From NCBI GenBank assembly GCA_033344795.1, contig JAWPMS010000001.1, positions 1,488,001 to 1,552,000 on the forward strand: a stretch of DNA of 64,000 bases, read 5' to 3'. Shown piece by piece: positions 16,511 to 25,130 of this stretch (positions are counted from its first letter, which is position 1; the number at the start of each line of letters is the position of its first letter). This stretch comes from SHLQ01 sp033344795 (lineage in GTDB: Bacteria; Actinomycetota; Acidimicrobiia; Acidimicrobiales; SHLQ01). A program made the translations under genes and the position numbers. The notes under the pieces were generated by a model. The model had not been told where the DNA came from and searched no databases. It worked only from the letters and a program-made list of their open reading frames with translations.

Positions 16511-17827
16511 ATGTTGCGTCAGCTGAATTGGAACTCGATGACCGCCGCGGAACGCGACTGGATTCATCAGCGCGGCGAGGCTCACGGGGCAGCCAACGAA
16601 CTACGCGGAGCGATCCGTACTTTGGTCGAGGATGTCCGGGTCCGTGGAGATGCGGCATTGATCGATGCGCTCGCGAGATTCGATCGGGTCGAGACCGATG
16701 CTGCTGGGTTGCGAGTGAGTGAGCACGAATTCGAGGTCGCTCGAGCATCGATCGATCCATCAGTGCATGCTGCGGTCAAGCAGATGATCGGCAACATCCG
16801 CGCGTTCAACGAGGCCCTCCTCGAACGTCGCTCGGGCTGGAGCGCGGAGATCGCTCCGGGCCACGTCGTTGGAGAGAAGGTCGGACCGATCGCAAGCGCC
16901 GCACTCTTCTGTCCAAGCGGTAAGGCGAGTTATCCATCGGTTCTTGCTCAGGTCGCCACGCCTGCCGTGGTGGCCGCCGTCCCGCAGCTCACCGTCATCG
17001 TTCCACCGGTCCCCGGCGGTGGTGGTCCCATCGACCCCGCCGTCCTGGTGGTCGCCGACGAGCTCGGGTTACGAGATGTCTTTCGTGTCAACGGGCCGGC
17101 CGGCGTCGCAGCGGCCGCGTTCGGAACCGAGACGATTGCTGCACACGGAATGGTCGTCGGTCCTGGCAGCCCTCCGGTTGCACTTGCTCAGCTCGAAGTA
17201 CGGGCATACGGCGTTGACACGGTTGTTCTCGGCCCGACCGAGTCGTTGGTCGTCGCCGATGAATTTGCCGACCCCGTGTTGCTCGCGGCTGACCTACTGA
17301 ACGAGGCGGAGCACGGCACTGACTCGACCGTCGTTCTCGTCACCGCGCATCAGTCGGTCATCGACGCCGCCTCGACGGAGATCGACCGGCAATCTCACGA
17401 TCTTCCCGATCAACGACGCGAAGCTGCGGCTTCGGCACTTGGTGTGAACGGGGGAGCGATCTTGGTCGACTCGCTCGACCAAGCGATCGACGTCGCAAAT
17501 TGGTTCGCTTCCGAACACTGTCAGCTGGCTGTTCAGGACCCGTGGTCGGTGGTCGATGGCCTCGAACATGCGGGCGAGATACTTCTCGGACAGAACACGC
17601 CGTTTTCGGTCGGCAACTTCACGTTGGGCGGCCCGGCGGCTTTGCCGACGGGTGGCTTCGCCAACCAGACCGGCGGTATCACGGTCGAGAAGTTCCTGAA
17701 GTCTGCAGCCATTGGCAGTCTCGACGCGTCCGCTTTGGCTGCAGTAGCCACGAGCACGATCGCGTTGAGTGACCACGAGGGATTCAACGCCCATGGCAAC
17801 GCCATTCGGATTCGCGGTCTGAGCTAG
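16511..17827 (+). CDS. histidinol dehydrogenase family protein, probably not a histidine biosynthetic enzyme
   Basis: 438 aa from ATG 16511. Overall HisD fold motifs are present: PGGGGPIDPAVLVVADELG, GPTESLVVADEFADP and the catalytic Glu-His pair at residues 335-336 (FASEHCQL). Metal and substrate positions differ from E. coli HisD as I recall it: LAQAEHG is LNEAEHG here (zinc Gln to Glu, residue 265), SAGDYASGTNHVLPT is SVGNFTLGGPAALPT (zinc Asp to Asn at 369, substrate His to Ala). The terminal EGF-AH motif is kept. HisD paralogues such as HpsN oxidise other alcohols, so a different substrate is likely. It may share a transcript with the amidohydrolase. Confidence 0.8.
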   Translation: MLRQLNWNSMTAAERDWIHQRGEAHGAANELRGAIRTLVEDVRVRGDAALIDALARFDRVETDAAGLRVSEHEFEVARASIDPSVHAAVKQMIGNIRAFNEALLERRSGWSAEIAPGHVVGEKVGPIASAALFCPSGKASYPSVLAQVATPAVVAAVPQLTVIVPPVPGGGGPIDPAVLVVADELGLRDVFRVNGPAGVAAAAFGTETIAAHGMVVGPGSPPVALAQLEVRAYGVDTVVLGPTESLVVADEFADPVLLAADLLNEAEHGTDSTVVLVTAHQSVIDAASTEIDRQSHDLPDQRREAAASALGVNGGAILVDSLDQAIDVANWFASEHCQLAVQDPWSVVDGLEHAGEILLGQNTPFSVGNFTLGGPAALPTGGFANQTGGITVEKFLKSAAIGSLDASALAAVATSTIALSDHEGFNAHGNAIRIRGLS

Positions 17828-18188
17828 CGACCGCCGGCTTTCTTTGCAGCTCGCGCCGCCTTGCGCACCTGTGACCGCTCCCACTTGCGTTGTCGGCTGC
17901 GGCACGCCTTGCGACAGAATTGGTGATTGCTGGTCTTCATCTCGAACAGCTCGCCGCACCGCCAGTAATCACAGACCTGCAATCGGTCGGGATTGAGATC
18001 TTCGTCGAAGTCATCGGGAAGATCGCTGTCGAGCGGCTCGAGCACGCCTAATTCTTGCAGATGACGGGTTCGCTCAAGAAGTGGAGGAGTTGTTCTCCAA
18101 CAGCGACCTGTAGTCCGGGTCCTACGGCGGCTCGGAGCAGATCGATGTCGAGGTGTGGCTGAGGTGAAGGGCATGGGTTGTTGTTCAT
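17824..18188 (-). pseudogene. frameshifted small zinc-finger protein gene
   Basis: The 3' part encodes an acidic linker (LDSDLPDDFDEDLNPDRL) then a compact zinc-finger-like CDYWRCGELF, NHQFCRKACRSRQRKW motif and a basic Lys/Arg tail, reminiscent of CGNR-type fingers. Its own frame runs upstream into an unnatural Arg/Thr-rich stretch, whereas a second frame starting at ATG 18188 reads MNNNPCPSPQPHLDIDLLRAA, VGEQLLHFLSE and stops at 18046-18048. A -1 shift near 18070 joins them into a smooth protein of about 121 aa (LLHFLSE-TRHLQELGVLEPL). This is a real frameshift, a sequencing error or, less likely, programmed shifting. Divergent from the LysR gene. Confidence 0.5.
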
Positions 18189-18281
18189 GGGTTCATCATG
18201 CGCTCTCGATGTTCATGATGCCAGAGACATGATTTCGTAATAATGATGTCAATGTGTCATAGTTGGGCTACCCTCGTGTTC

Positions 18282-19145
18282 ATGCAGCTCGACGTTGAGT
18301 CCCTCCGCACGTTTCTTGCCGTTCTCGATGAGGGCGGAATGACGCGAGCGGCCGAAACCTTGCACCTCAGCCAGTCGGCGGTGAGCTGGAAGATTCGGCG
18401 CCTCGAGGATCGTGTCGGTCGGCCCTTGTTCGTCCGAGAGGGGCACTCACTCCGGTTGTCGAGCGACGGTCGCGCCTTGGTCGACGACGCTCGGTCCATC
18501 GTTGCCATTCACGATCGTGCAGTTTCTCGCCTCGAGAGCTCCGAGCTCACCGGGACCGTGCGGCTCGGTTCGAACGAAGAGGTGGGTGCCAGCCACATGG
18601 CTGCCGTGCTCGGACGGTTCACCCGTGTTCACCCTTCGGCACGGGTCGAGTTCATCATCAAGGACAGCGAACGGCTGCTCGAAGATCTCGACAACGGTGA
18701 CCTCGACGTCGCCGTCGTGCAGGTGGGCGATGACAGCCTCCGATCGGACGACGAGGTTCTTTGGTCCGACCAACTTCGCTGGCTCACGTGTTGCGAGACC
18801 CCGTACCGCGACGGGGTGGTGCCACTGATCACTTTTGGCGAGAACTGCTTCTATCGACCATTGAGTGAGCCGATTCTCAGTGAGGCGGGCGTCGAGTATG
18901 CAATCGCGTTCTCCGGCCCGAGCGCGAACGGTGTACACGCAGCCGTTTCGGCTGGCTTGGGTGTCGCAGTGTTGTCCGAACGATTCCTCGGCGGGGACGT
19001 TGTCGAGTGGAAGCGAGGAGCTTCGCTCGGCCAATTGCCCGTCGTGCACCAGATCGCACGCGTGGCGTCGGACAGAGAAGAACTCGCAGAAGCGCTGGTT
19101 GCAGCGATCGCCGAAGAGCTGGCTATGGGCGACTCAGCTGCCTGA
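18282..19145 (+). CDS. LysR-family transcriptional regulator
   Basis: 287 aa from ATG 18282 (MQLDVESLRTFLAVLDEGGMTRAAETLHLSQSAVSWKIRRLEDRVGRPLFVR), which gives the canonical start of the LysR winged helix; the frame is open to 18243. The C-terminal effector domain covers residues 90-285 (VRLGSNEEVGASHMAAVLGRF, DLDVAVVQV, AVSAGLGVAVLSERFL). Target unknown; it is divergent from the frameshifted zinc-finger gene and convergent with the indolepyruvate oxidoreductase gene, overlapping its 3' end by 23 bp. Confidence 0.87.
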   Translation: MQLDVESLRTFLAVLDEGGMTRAAETLHLSQSAVSWKIRRLEDRVGRPLFVREGHSLRLSSDGRALVDDARSIVAIHDRAVSRLESSELTGTVRLGSNEEVGASHMAAVLGRFTRVHPSARVEFIIKDSERLLEDLDNGDLDVAVVQVGDDSLRSDDEVLWSDQLRWLTCCETPYRDGVVPLITFGENCFYRPLSEPILSEAGVEYAIAFSGPSANGVHAAVSAGLGVAVLSERFLGGDVVEWKRGASLGQLPVVHQIARVASDREELAEALVAAIAEELAMGDSAA

Positions 19146-22100
19146 GCCCATCAGCCAACTCGGCACGGTAGATCTCGACGTTCGCAAGTTTGATGTCCTC
19201 ATAACCTCGTACAAGGTCTGGAAGTTCGGCGATCGCGACAGCTGTCGCGTGGTTCGCCTCGGATAGGACGCCGAGAACTCGATCGATCGCCTCGATGTAC
19301 TCGCTTGGAAGTGCCCGTTCGATTCGTCGAACCTCCGCTCGTCCGAACGGATCGAGGGCGGTGCCGCGCAGTCTCTTGCCTTGCGCAAGCGCCTTCACAC
19401 CGGGAGTGGCCCAAGCGCCGACGGTGATCTTCTTGTTCATGCCCAGCGCGCGAAGCATCGGTGGGTGCAACTTCCAGGCGATCGAGCCCGACGATCCAGC
19501 TACTTCCTTCGCCGGCTCCAGCCCCGCGTCCAGTGTCATGAGTCGTGCAACCTCGTACTCGTCTTTGTATGCGACGAGCTTGAAGAGCCCGGCGGCGACC
19601 GCCGCAAGAAGATCGGTCGAATCGATGACTTTCCTCTCCGAAGCCGCTACTCGTTCGAGCGTGGCAAACCACTCTGCGGTGGTTGACTCGTCGCCCCACG
19701 CTTCGAGCTCGGAGGCAAAGAGGGACAGCTGAGCTCGAAGATCGCCACTCACGCCGAGGTCGTCGAGCCGATTGCTCGAGTGTTCGGTGCGAGCTTCGGC
19801 AGGGTTGTTTCCAGTTGGCTGACGCCGGGCTGCAGCGACTGCATCGGGGTCAATCACGTACAGGCGACCGAATCGAAGCGCTTGCGTATTTGCCTCGATG
19901 GCAACCCCGTTGAGCCTGATCGCCGCCTCGAGATGATCTGGATCGATCGGCAACACCCCCGCCTGTACAGCCATACCGACGATGAACAGATTTGCGGTCG
20001 TGGCCGAGCCAAAGAGCTCGGTGGTGATCGCTTGTGCATCAGCCCAGTGATGATTCGGCTTGCTGCTCGTTGCGATTCTCTCTCCGAGCTCGTCTGGACT
20101 CGGCATGGTGAGTGACGGACGGGTGATCATCGATGTCGTCGGTGTGGCGGTCGTCGAGCCAACGACGTGGGTTGTCTCGGGGTCCGAGGTCAGCTCGCCC
20201 TTTTCCGAGGCGGCGACCAGTTGGTCGAAGGCCAACAGCAGGTCGGCTTGCCCTTCGCCAAGTCGATTGGTGTACGACGGACGACTCTTCGAGAGTCGAA
20301 CATCGCTGATCACCGGCCCCGCCTTTTGAGCCAGGCCAATCTGATCGAGACCGCGAACGTGAAATCCGTCAAGCATCGCGGCGGTGCCCAAGACCTGTGC
20401 GACCGTGACCACGCCGGTGCCTCCGATGCCGGTGATGCGCATCGCGAAATCGTTCTCGTCCACCAACAAAACCGGCGTCGGAAGCTCCTGCTCAACCGAA
20501 AGGGGTCTGACCCCTTTTTTCAAAAAGGGGTCAGACCCCTTTTTGGTTCTGGTGAGCGAGGGGAGCAGGGATGTGAGTTTCGATGTGAGTCGCCCGGGTT
20601 CTTTCGTGGTGACGGTCATGAACGATGGGCAATCGCCCTCGAGGCAGCTGTAGTCGAAGTTGCACGTGGTCTGATCGATCGCGGTTTTTCGTCCGAACGC
20701 AGTTTCGACCGGCTGAACGGAGAGGCAATTGCTCACTTGGCCACAGTCTCCACAGCCTTCGCAGATCCTCGGGTTGATGACCACACGTTGGTTTGGAGTT
20801 TCGATGAGGCCACGTTTGCGGTCTCGACGGGCCTCGGCCGCACAGACTTGATCATGTATCAACACGGTCACGCCTGGCACCTTGGCGAGCAACTCCTGGG
20901 CCTCGATGAGTCGCGTTCGGTTCCATACCTCGACTGACTTCGGAAGCGACCGGTATGACGAGTTCTTCGGATCGTCGGAGGTGACGAGCACCCGTGCCGC
21001 ACCCTGTGTGAGCAAGTTTCGCGCGATGTCGGACACGGACAGCTGGCCCTCGGGATCTTGTCCGCCGGTCATTGCGACGGTGCCGTTGTACAGCAGCTTG
21101 TAGGTGATGTTCACCCCCGAGGCGATCGCTGCTTGAATTGCGAGCTGGCCGGAGTGAAAGAACGTGCCATCGCCGAGATTCTGGAAGAGGTGTGGCGTCT
21201 CGACGAAGGGGGCCATGCCGATCCACTGGGTCCCCTCGTTTCCCATGGCGGTGATTCCGGCGATGTCACCGACCCGCGACTCATCCATGAACAGGGTCAT
21301 GGTGTGGCATCCGATGCCGGCGCCGACAAGTGAGCCGTCGGGAACTTCGGTGCTTCGGTTGTGAGGGCACCCAGAGCAAAAGGCTGGTGCCCTCTCGACG
21401 CTCAACGGAATCGATATCCGCGTCCGCTTGGGTTTGGCAGGGATGAGGCGATCGCCGATTCTGCCCTCGAGTTTCTTGCGGAGAACGGGCACGATCGTGT
21501 CCGCATCGAGGGCACCCCATGCGGGGAGCATGATCTCGCCGGACTCATCGTGTTTCCCGACGATGGTCGGACGGGTGGGAAGCGAGTAGAGCGCGTCCTT
21601 CAGGAGCGACTCGATGTTTGGAAGTTTCTCCTCGATGACGAAGATCTGCTCGAGCCCTGTCGCGAAGCTCCGCATGGTTGCCGGGTTGAACGGCATCGGC
21701 ATGCCCATCTTGAGGAGTCGAATCCCAGCCGATCGCACCGCGTCGTCGGTCCCGAGTCCGAGACGTGCGAGGGCTTCGCGCACTTCGCGATACGTGATGC
21801 CCGAGGCGATCAGTCCAATCCACGCGTCGGCCGGATCGACCGTCACGTGGTTCAGTTTGTTCTCGGTTGCGTAGGTGCGTGCGAGCTCGTACCGGACCTC
21901 GAGGATCTCGCGTTCGATGTCGACACTGTGCGGGGTGAGAATACGGCCATCGGGAACGTGTTGGTACGGCACCCCGTCGATGAGCGGCATGACCGGCCGA
22001 ACACGATCGGGATCGAGGTCGACGCTCGCAGTCGCGTCGGCCACGTCCGCTACGATCTTCAAGGCCGACCACAGACCGGTGGCTCGTGACAGCGCAATCG

Positions 22101-22659
22101 CATGCCTGCCGAGGTCGAGTGCCTCGACGGGGTCACCTGGATACAACAACGGCATGTGCATGCTCTGAAGCACGCCTGCCGACGAGGATGGCACCGTCGA
22201 CGATTTGGCGTTTGGGTCGTCACCCACGATTGCAACCGCGCCGCCGACCATCGAGGTCCCGGCGAAGACGGCGTGTCGGAGCGAGTCCGAAGCTCGGTCG
22301 ACACCCGGCGCCTTGCCGTACCAGAGACCGACGATTCCGTCGTACCTGCGGTTCGGCTGTGCGGCGGCGAGCTGCGAGCCCATCACGGCCGTTGCCGCGT
22401 ACTCTTCGTTCATTCCTTGGGAGAAGGTCACGGGGAGGTCGGGCTCCGTGTTGGCGGCAGCGCGAACCGCCTCGCCGTATCCTCCGAGCGGTGAGCCCTG
22501 GTAACCCGATACGAAGGCTGCGGTGCGATGGCCAGCGCGTCGATCCGCCCGGATCTGTTCCAAGGGGAGTCTTGCGAGGGCATTGATGCCGGTCATGAAG
22601 ACTCGGCCATCGTCTGCGGTGTAGCGATCGTCGAGTCGGTAATCGTCGATGAGTGCCAT
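19123..22659 (-). CDS. indolepyruvate ferredoxin oxidoreductase, fused alpha-beta chains
   Basis: 1178 aa. One polypeptide carries the pyrimidine/TPP part (GYQGSPLGGYGEAVRAA near the N-terminus, FCSGCPHNRST near residue 430, GNEGTQWIGMAPF), an iron-sulfur part (INPRICEGCGDCGQVSNCLSV near 640 and TCNFDYSCLEGDCPSF) and the C-terminal gamma-type domain (ITGIGGTGVVTVAQVLGTAA near 750, LDQIGLAQKAGPVISDVRLS). Such enzymes oxidatively decarboxylate aryl-pyruvates from aromatic or branched amino acids to acyl-CoA. A 44-bp palindromic repeat is embedded in frame, coding TKKGSDPFLKKGVRPLS between the Fe-S and gamma domains, at a natural linker. Divergent from an Lrp regulator. Confidence 0.9.
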   Translation of the reverse strand: MALIDDYRLDDRYTADDGRVFMTGINALARLPLEQIRADRRAGHRTAAFVSGYQGSPLGGYGEAVRAAANTEPDLPVTFSQGMNEEYAATAVMGSQLAAAQPNRRYDGIVGLWYGKAPGVDRASDSLRHAVFAGTSMVGGAVAIVGDDPNAKSSTVPSSSAGVLQSMHMPLLYPGDPVEALDLGRHAIALSRATGLWSALKIVADVADATASVDLDPDRVRPVMPLIDGVPYQHVPDGRILTPHSVDIEREILEVRYELARTYATENKLNHVTVDPADAWIGLIASGITYREVREALARLGLGTDDAVRSAGIRLLKMGMPMPFNPATMRSFATGLEQIFVIEEKLPNIESLLKDALYSLPTRPTIVGKHDESGEIMLPAWGALDADTIVPVLRKKLEGRIGDRLIPAKPKRTRISIPLSVERAPAFCSGCPHNRSTEVPDGSLVGAGIGCHTMTLFMDESRVGDIAGITAMGNEGTQWIGMAPFVETPHLFQNLGDGTFFHSGQLAIQAAIASGVNITYKLLYNGTVAMTGGQDPEGQLSVSDIARNLLTQGAARVLVTSDDPKNSSYRSLPKSVEVWNRTRLIEAQELLAKVPGVTVLIHDQVCAAEARRDRKRGLIETPNQRVVINPRICEGCGDCGQVSNCLSVQPVETAFGRKTAIDQTTCNFDYSCLEGDCPSFMTVTTKEPGRLTSKLTSLLPSLTRTKKGSDPFLKKGVRPLSVEQELPTPVLLVDENDFAMRITGIGGTGVVTVAQVLGTAAMLDGFHVRGLDQIGLAQKAGPVISDVRLSKSRPSYTNRLGEGQADLLLAFDQLVAASEKGELTSDPETTHVVGSTTATPTTSMITRPSLTMPSPDELGERIATSSKPNHHWADAQAITTELFGSATTANLFIVGMAVQAGVLPIDPDHLEAAIRLNGVAIEANTQALRFGRLYVIDPDAVAAARRQPTGNNPAEARTEHSSNRLDDLGVSGDLRAQLSLFASELEAWGDESTTAEWFATLERVAASERKVIDSTDLLAAVAAGLFKLVAYKDEYEVARLMTLDAGLEPAKEVAGSSGSIAWKLHPPMLRALGMNKKITVGAWATPGVKALAQGKRLRGTALDPFGRAEVRRIERALPSEYIEAIDRVLGVLSEANHATAVAIAELPDLVRGYEDIKLANVEIYRAELADGLRQLSRP
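20499..20542. repeat. 44-bp palindromic element, copy A, inside the indolepyruvate oxidoreductase gene
   Basis: Perfect inverted repeat with 21-bp arms (20499-20519 and 20522-20542) and a 2-bp centre. Each arm contains the smaller palindrome GGGGTC-T/A-GACCCC flanked by A- and T-tracts. The element is read through in frame on the minus strand as KKGSDPFLKKGVRPL. Further copies lie at 39625-39668 and 41603-41648. Confidence 0.9.
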
Positions 22660-22733
22660 GATCGTCTCCGTTGTCGTGTGTACGGATGTCAGGCTTCAAG
22701 TATCGAGTCCGTTCGGACAAAAGGAAAGAAGTT

Positions 22734-22746
22734 CGAATATAATTCG
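22734..22746. promoter_or_regulatory. candidate Lrp/AsnC operator between the oxidoreductase and regulator genes
   Basis: CGAAT-ATA-ATTCG is a perfect palindrome in the AT-rich 159-bp divergent intergenic region, with a further ATTCG half-site at 22772-22776. Lrp-family sites are typically AT-rich dyads of this kind. Likely controls both the regulator and the divergent indolepyruvate oxidoreductase; position and symmetry are the only evidence. Confidence 0.45.
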
Positions 22747-22818
22747 TGTTTCAGCCCACATTCCGCCATATATTCGTCTGTGACGCTGAACACACTGCCG
22801 ATTTCGAACGGACGCGCC

Positions 22819-23286
22819 GTGCCTGTAGCACTCACTTCGACCACCGATCTGCTTCTCGTCGACGAGTTGCAGCGCGACGCACGACAGACAAACCGTGCGC
22901 TCGCCAAGAAGGCAGGGTTGGCTCCGTCGACGACTCTTGCCCGCGTGCGTGAACTGGAGCAGCGTGGGGTGATCAAGGGGTATCACGCCGAGGTCGATCT
23001 CCATGCGCTCGGTCGAATGCTCCAAGCTCTCGTCTTCGTGCGTCTTCAGCCGAAGAGCGATGAGGTGATCGAGGGTTTTCTGGACCACATGTGGGCACTT
23101 CCCGAGACGATCGCGGTCCATCTCATCACCGGCGTGGAAGACGCGGTCATCCATGTTGCGGTGCCCGACGCCGAGACCCTTCAGCGTGTCATCGTCAACG
23201 AGGTCAGCAGTTACCCCGGTGTGTTCGACGAGCGCACATCACTTCTTTTTGAACACCGTCGCAAAGACGCCATCAGCCCGCTGTGA
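22819..23286 (+). CDS. Lrp/AsnC-family transcriptional regulator
   Basis: 155 aa from GTG 22819 (GTG 22780 is an alternative). N-terminal winged helix (DLLLVDELQRDARQTNRALAKKAGLAPSTTLARVRELEQRGVIKGYHAEVD, residues 9-60) and RAM ligand domain (ALVFVRLQPKSDEVIEGFLDHM, HLITGVEDAVIHVAVPDAETLQRVI). These regulators sense amino acids. It is divergent from the indolepyruvate oxidoreductase gene, which degrades transaminated amino acids, so it probably regulates that gene. The spacing leaves room for the CGAAT-ATA-ATTCG dyad in between. Confidence 0.87.
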   Translation: MPVALTSTTDLLLVDELQRDARQTNRALAKKAGLAPSTTLARVRELEQRGVIKGYHAEVDLHALGRMLQALVFVRLQPKSDEVIEGFLDHMWALPETIAVHLITGVEDAVIHVAVPDAETLQRVIVNEVSSYPGVFDERTSLLFEHRRKDAISPL

Positions 23287-23421
23287 GAACCGGTCAGTTG
23301 ACCGCAAGGTCTTGCTCGGCGGCCTCCAGTGGGATCGGGGGTATCACTTCGCACTCGTATGGCGGACATCGTGGGAACCATGTCATTGACGCCACCAGGT
23401 TCCATCCGGTGTAGTGGGTGC

Positions 23422-24408
23422 ATGCGAGTTGTCGCCATCCCACTCTTCGAAGGTTTCCAGCCGCTCGATGTCGCCGGACCACATGAGGTGTTCATCGGCG
23501 CAAACAGCGCCATGGACCAACTCGAACATCGCGGTGCTCGGTACAAGATTGCCCTTGCCGCATCGTCCGAAGAGGCCGTCACGAGCGAGAGCGGGATGTC
23601 GGTATTGCCCACGTGCACGCTTGACTCCCTAGTCGATGTGGACACCTTGTTGGTTCCGGGTGGCCAGACCACACGGACCTCAGCGCGAGACGAGGAGCTG
23701 ATCGAGTGGTTGCGCTCGCACGCATCGAATGCGACGCGCATCTCGTCGGTCTGCACGGGCACGTTCCTCTTGGCCGCGGCCGGGTTGTGCACGGGCAGAC
23801 GGGTCACCACGCACTGGGCCTACGCCGCGCGACTCGCGGTGATGCACCCGGACGTGAGCGTCGATCCGGACCCCATCTTCATTCGCGACGGCGAGCTCTG
23901 GACGTCGGCGGGCGTCACGGCCGGAATCGATCTCGCGTTGGCGATGGTGGAGGAGGACTGTGGGTCATCGATTGCGCAACTCGTCGCTCGACATCTCGTG
24001 GTGTATCTGCGGAGGCCTGGCGGCCAGAGCCAATTCGGCACCCCTGTCTGGAGCTCCTCGGCTGAATCGCAGCCCATTCGTGAAGCGTGTGACCTGATCC
24101 ACTCTTCGCCCGACGGCGACTTGTCGGTGGCCCAGTTGGCAACGACGGTCGGCTTGTCAGAGCGACACTTCACCAGGAGATTTCGTGCGGAGGTCGGGGA
24201 GTCGCCGGCCCGCTATGTCGATCGCGTACGAGTGGAAATCGCGCGGTCGATCCTCGAGACCGAGTCGGTGGGCCTCGAGGCGATCGCGAGACGTTGCGGG
24301 TACCACACCACAGAGAGTCTGCGCCGAGCGTTTCATCGACGCATCGGTTTGTCACCGGGCGCCTACCGCCGCCAAACATCAGCTGTCAGAGAGCGAGTCC
24401 CAACATGA
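23422..24408 (+). CDS. GlxA-family AraC-type regulator with DJ-1/PfpI domain
   Basis: 328 aa from ATG 23422. Residues 1-190 form a DJ-1/PfpI-like domain (VVAIPLFEGFQPLDVAGPHEVF, LLVPGG, SSVCTGTFLLAAAGLCTGRRVTTHW with the nucleophile-elbow Cys). Residues 220-320 are an AraC double helix-turn-helix (DLSVAQLATTVGLSERHFTRRFRAEVGESPARYV and LEAIARRCGYHTTESLRRAFHRRIGLSPGAYRR). GlxA proteins often regulate amine or betaine catabolism in actinobacteria and proteobacteria. The stop overlaps the start of a second DJ-1-like gene (ATGA), so the two are co-translated. Confidence 0.87.
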   Translation: MRVVAIPLFEGFQPLDVAGPHEVFIGANSAMDQLEHRGARYKIALAASSEEAVTSESGMSVLPTCTLDSLVDVDTLLVPGGQTTRTSARDEELIEWLRSHASNATRISSVCTGTFLLAAAGLCTGRRVTTHWAYAARLAVMHPDVSVDPDPIFIRDGELWTSAGVTAGIDLALAMVEEDCGSSIAQLVARHLVVYLRRPGGQSQFGTPVWSSSAESQPIREACDLIHSSPDGDLSVAQLATTVGLSERHFTRRFRAEVGESPARYVDRVRVEIARSILETESVGLEAIARRCGYHTTESLRRAFHRRIGLSPGAYRRQTSAVRERVPT

Positions 24409-25079
24409 CCGACGCACGTCCCTCCATACACCCAAACATCGACATCGTGATCGTGCTCTTCGATCGGTTGACCGCGCTCGATGCGATCGGCCCGTACGAA
24501 ACGCTCCAACGCCTCCCCGGCGCCACCGTCACGTTCGCAGCTGAACGTCGTGGCGAGTATCGGACCGAGAATGGTTTCCTCGGGATGACCGCCGACGCAA
24601 CGCTGGGTGAGTGCCCGAACCCCGATGTGATCGTCGTGCCCGGTGGTGTCGGTAGTCGGGCGGTGGTTTCGGAGGATGGTGCCGTGCTCGACTGGTTGCG
24701 CGGCGCACACGAGACGAGCCGGTTCACCACCTCTGTGTGTACCGGTTCACTGATTCTCGGTGCGGCTGGGCTGTTGAACGGGCTCACGGCGACGACGCAC
24801 TGGAGTGCGTACTCGAGGCTCGAGAAGTACGGAGCCACGGCCGTCGAACAACGCGTCGTCGAGCATTTGGACGAGCGCATCATCACCGCTGCGGGTGTCT
24901 CCGCCGGAATCGACATGGCTCTCCGACTGTCTGAACTGTTGGTCGACGACGTGGCGGCCAAGGCCATGCAACTGGCAATTGAGTACGACCCGCAGCCTCC
25001 CTTCGACATGGGCGCCTTGAGCAAGGCAGAGGATGAAGTGATCGAACGCCTCGTCCACTACTCGGAAGACAAGGAGTGA
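24405..25079 (+). CDS. DJ-1/PfpI family protein
   Basis: 224 aa, started at the ATG that overlaps the preceding stop. IDIVIVLFDRLTALDAIGPYE, VIVVPGGVGS and TSVCTGSLILGAAGLLNGLTATTHW show a stand-alone DJ-1/PfpI fold with the conserved Cys of the nucleophile elbow; there is no AraC domain. Related single-domain proteins include isonitrile hydratase (InhA) and putative glutamine-amidotransferase-like enzymes. Pairing with a GlxA regulator of the same fold suggests duplication and a shared ligand (inference). Confidence 0.85.
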   Translation: MTDARPSIHPNIDIVIVLFDRLTALDAIGPYETLQRLPGATVTFAAERRGEYRTENGFLGMTADATLGECPNPDVIVVPGGVGSRAVVSEDGAVLDWLRGAHETSRFTTSVCTGSLILGAAGLLNGLTATTHWSAYSRLEKYGATAVEQRVVEHLDERIITAAGVSAGIDMALRLSELLVDDVAAKAMQLAIEYDPQPPFDMGALSKAEDEVIERLVHYSEDKE

Positions 25080-25130
25080 TCTGCAGCGATCTTTCGACCG
25101 ACTTGCGCCGGGACCTGATCACACTCTGAC

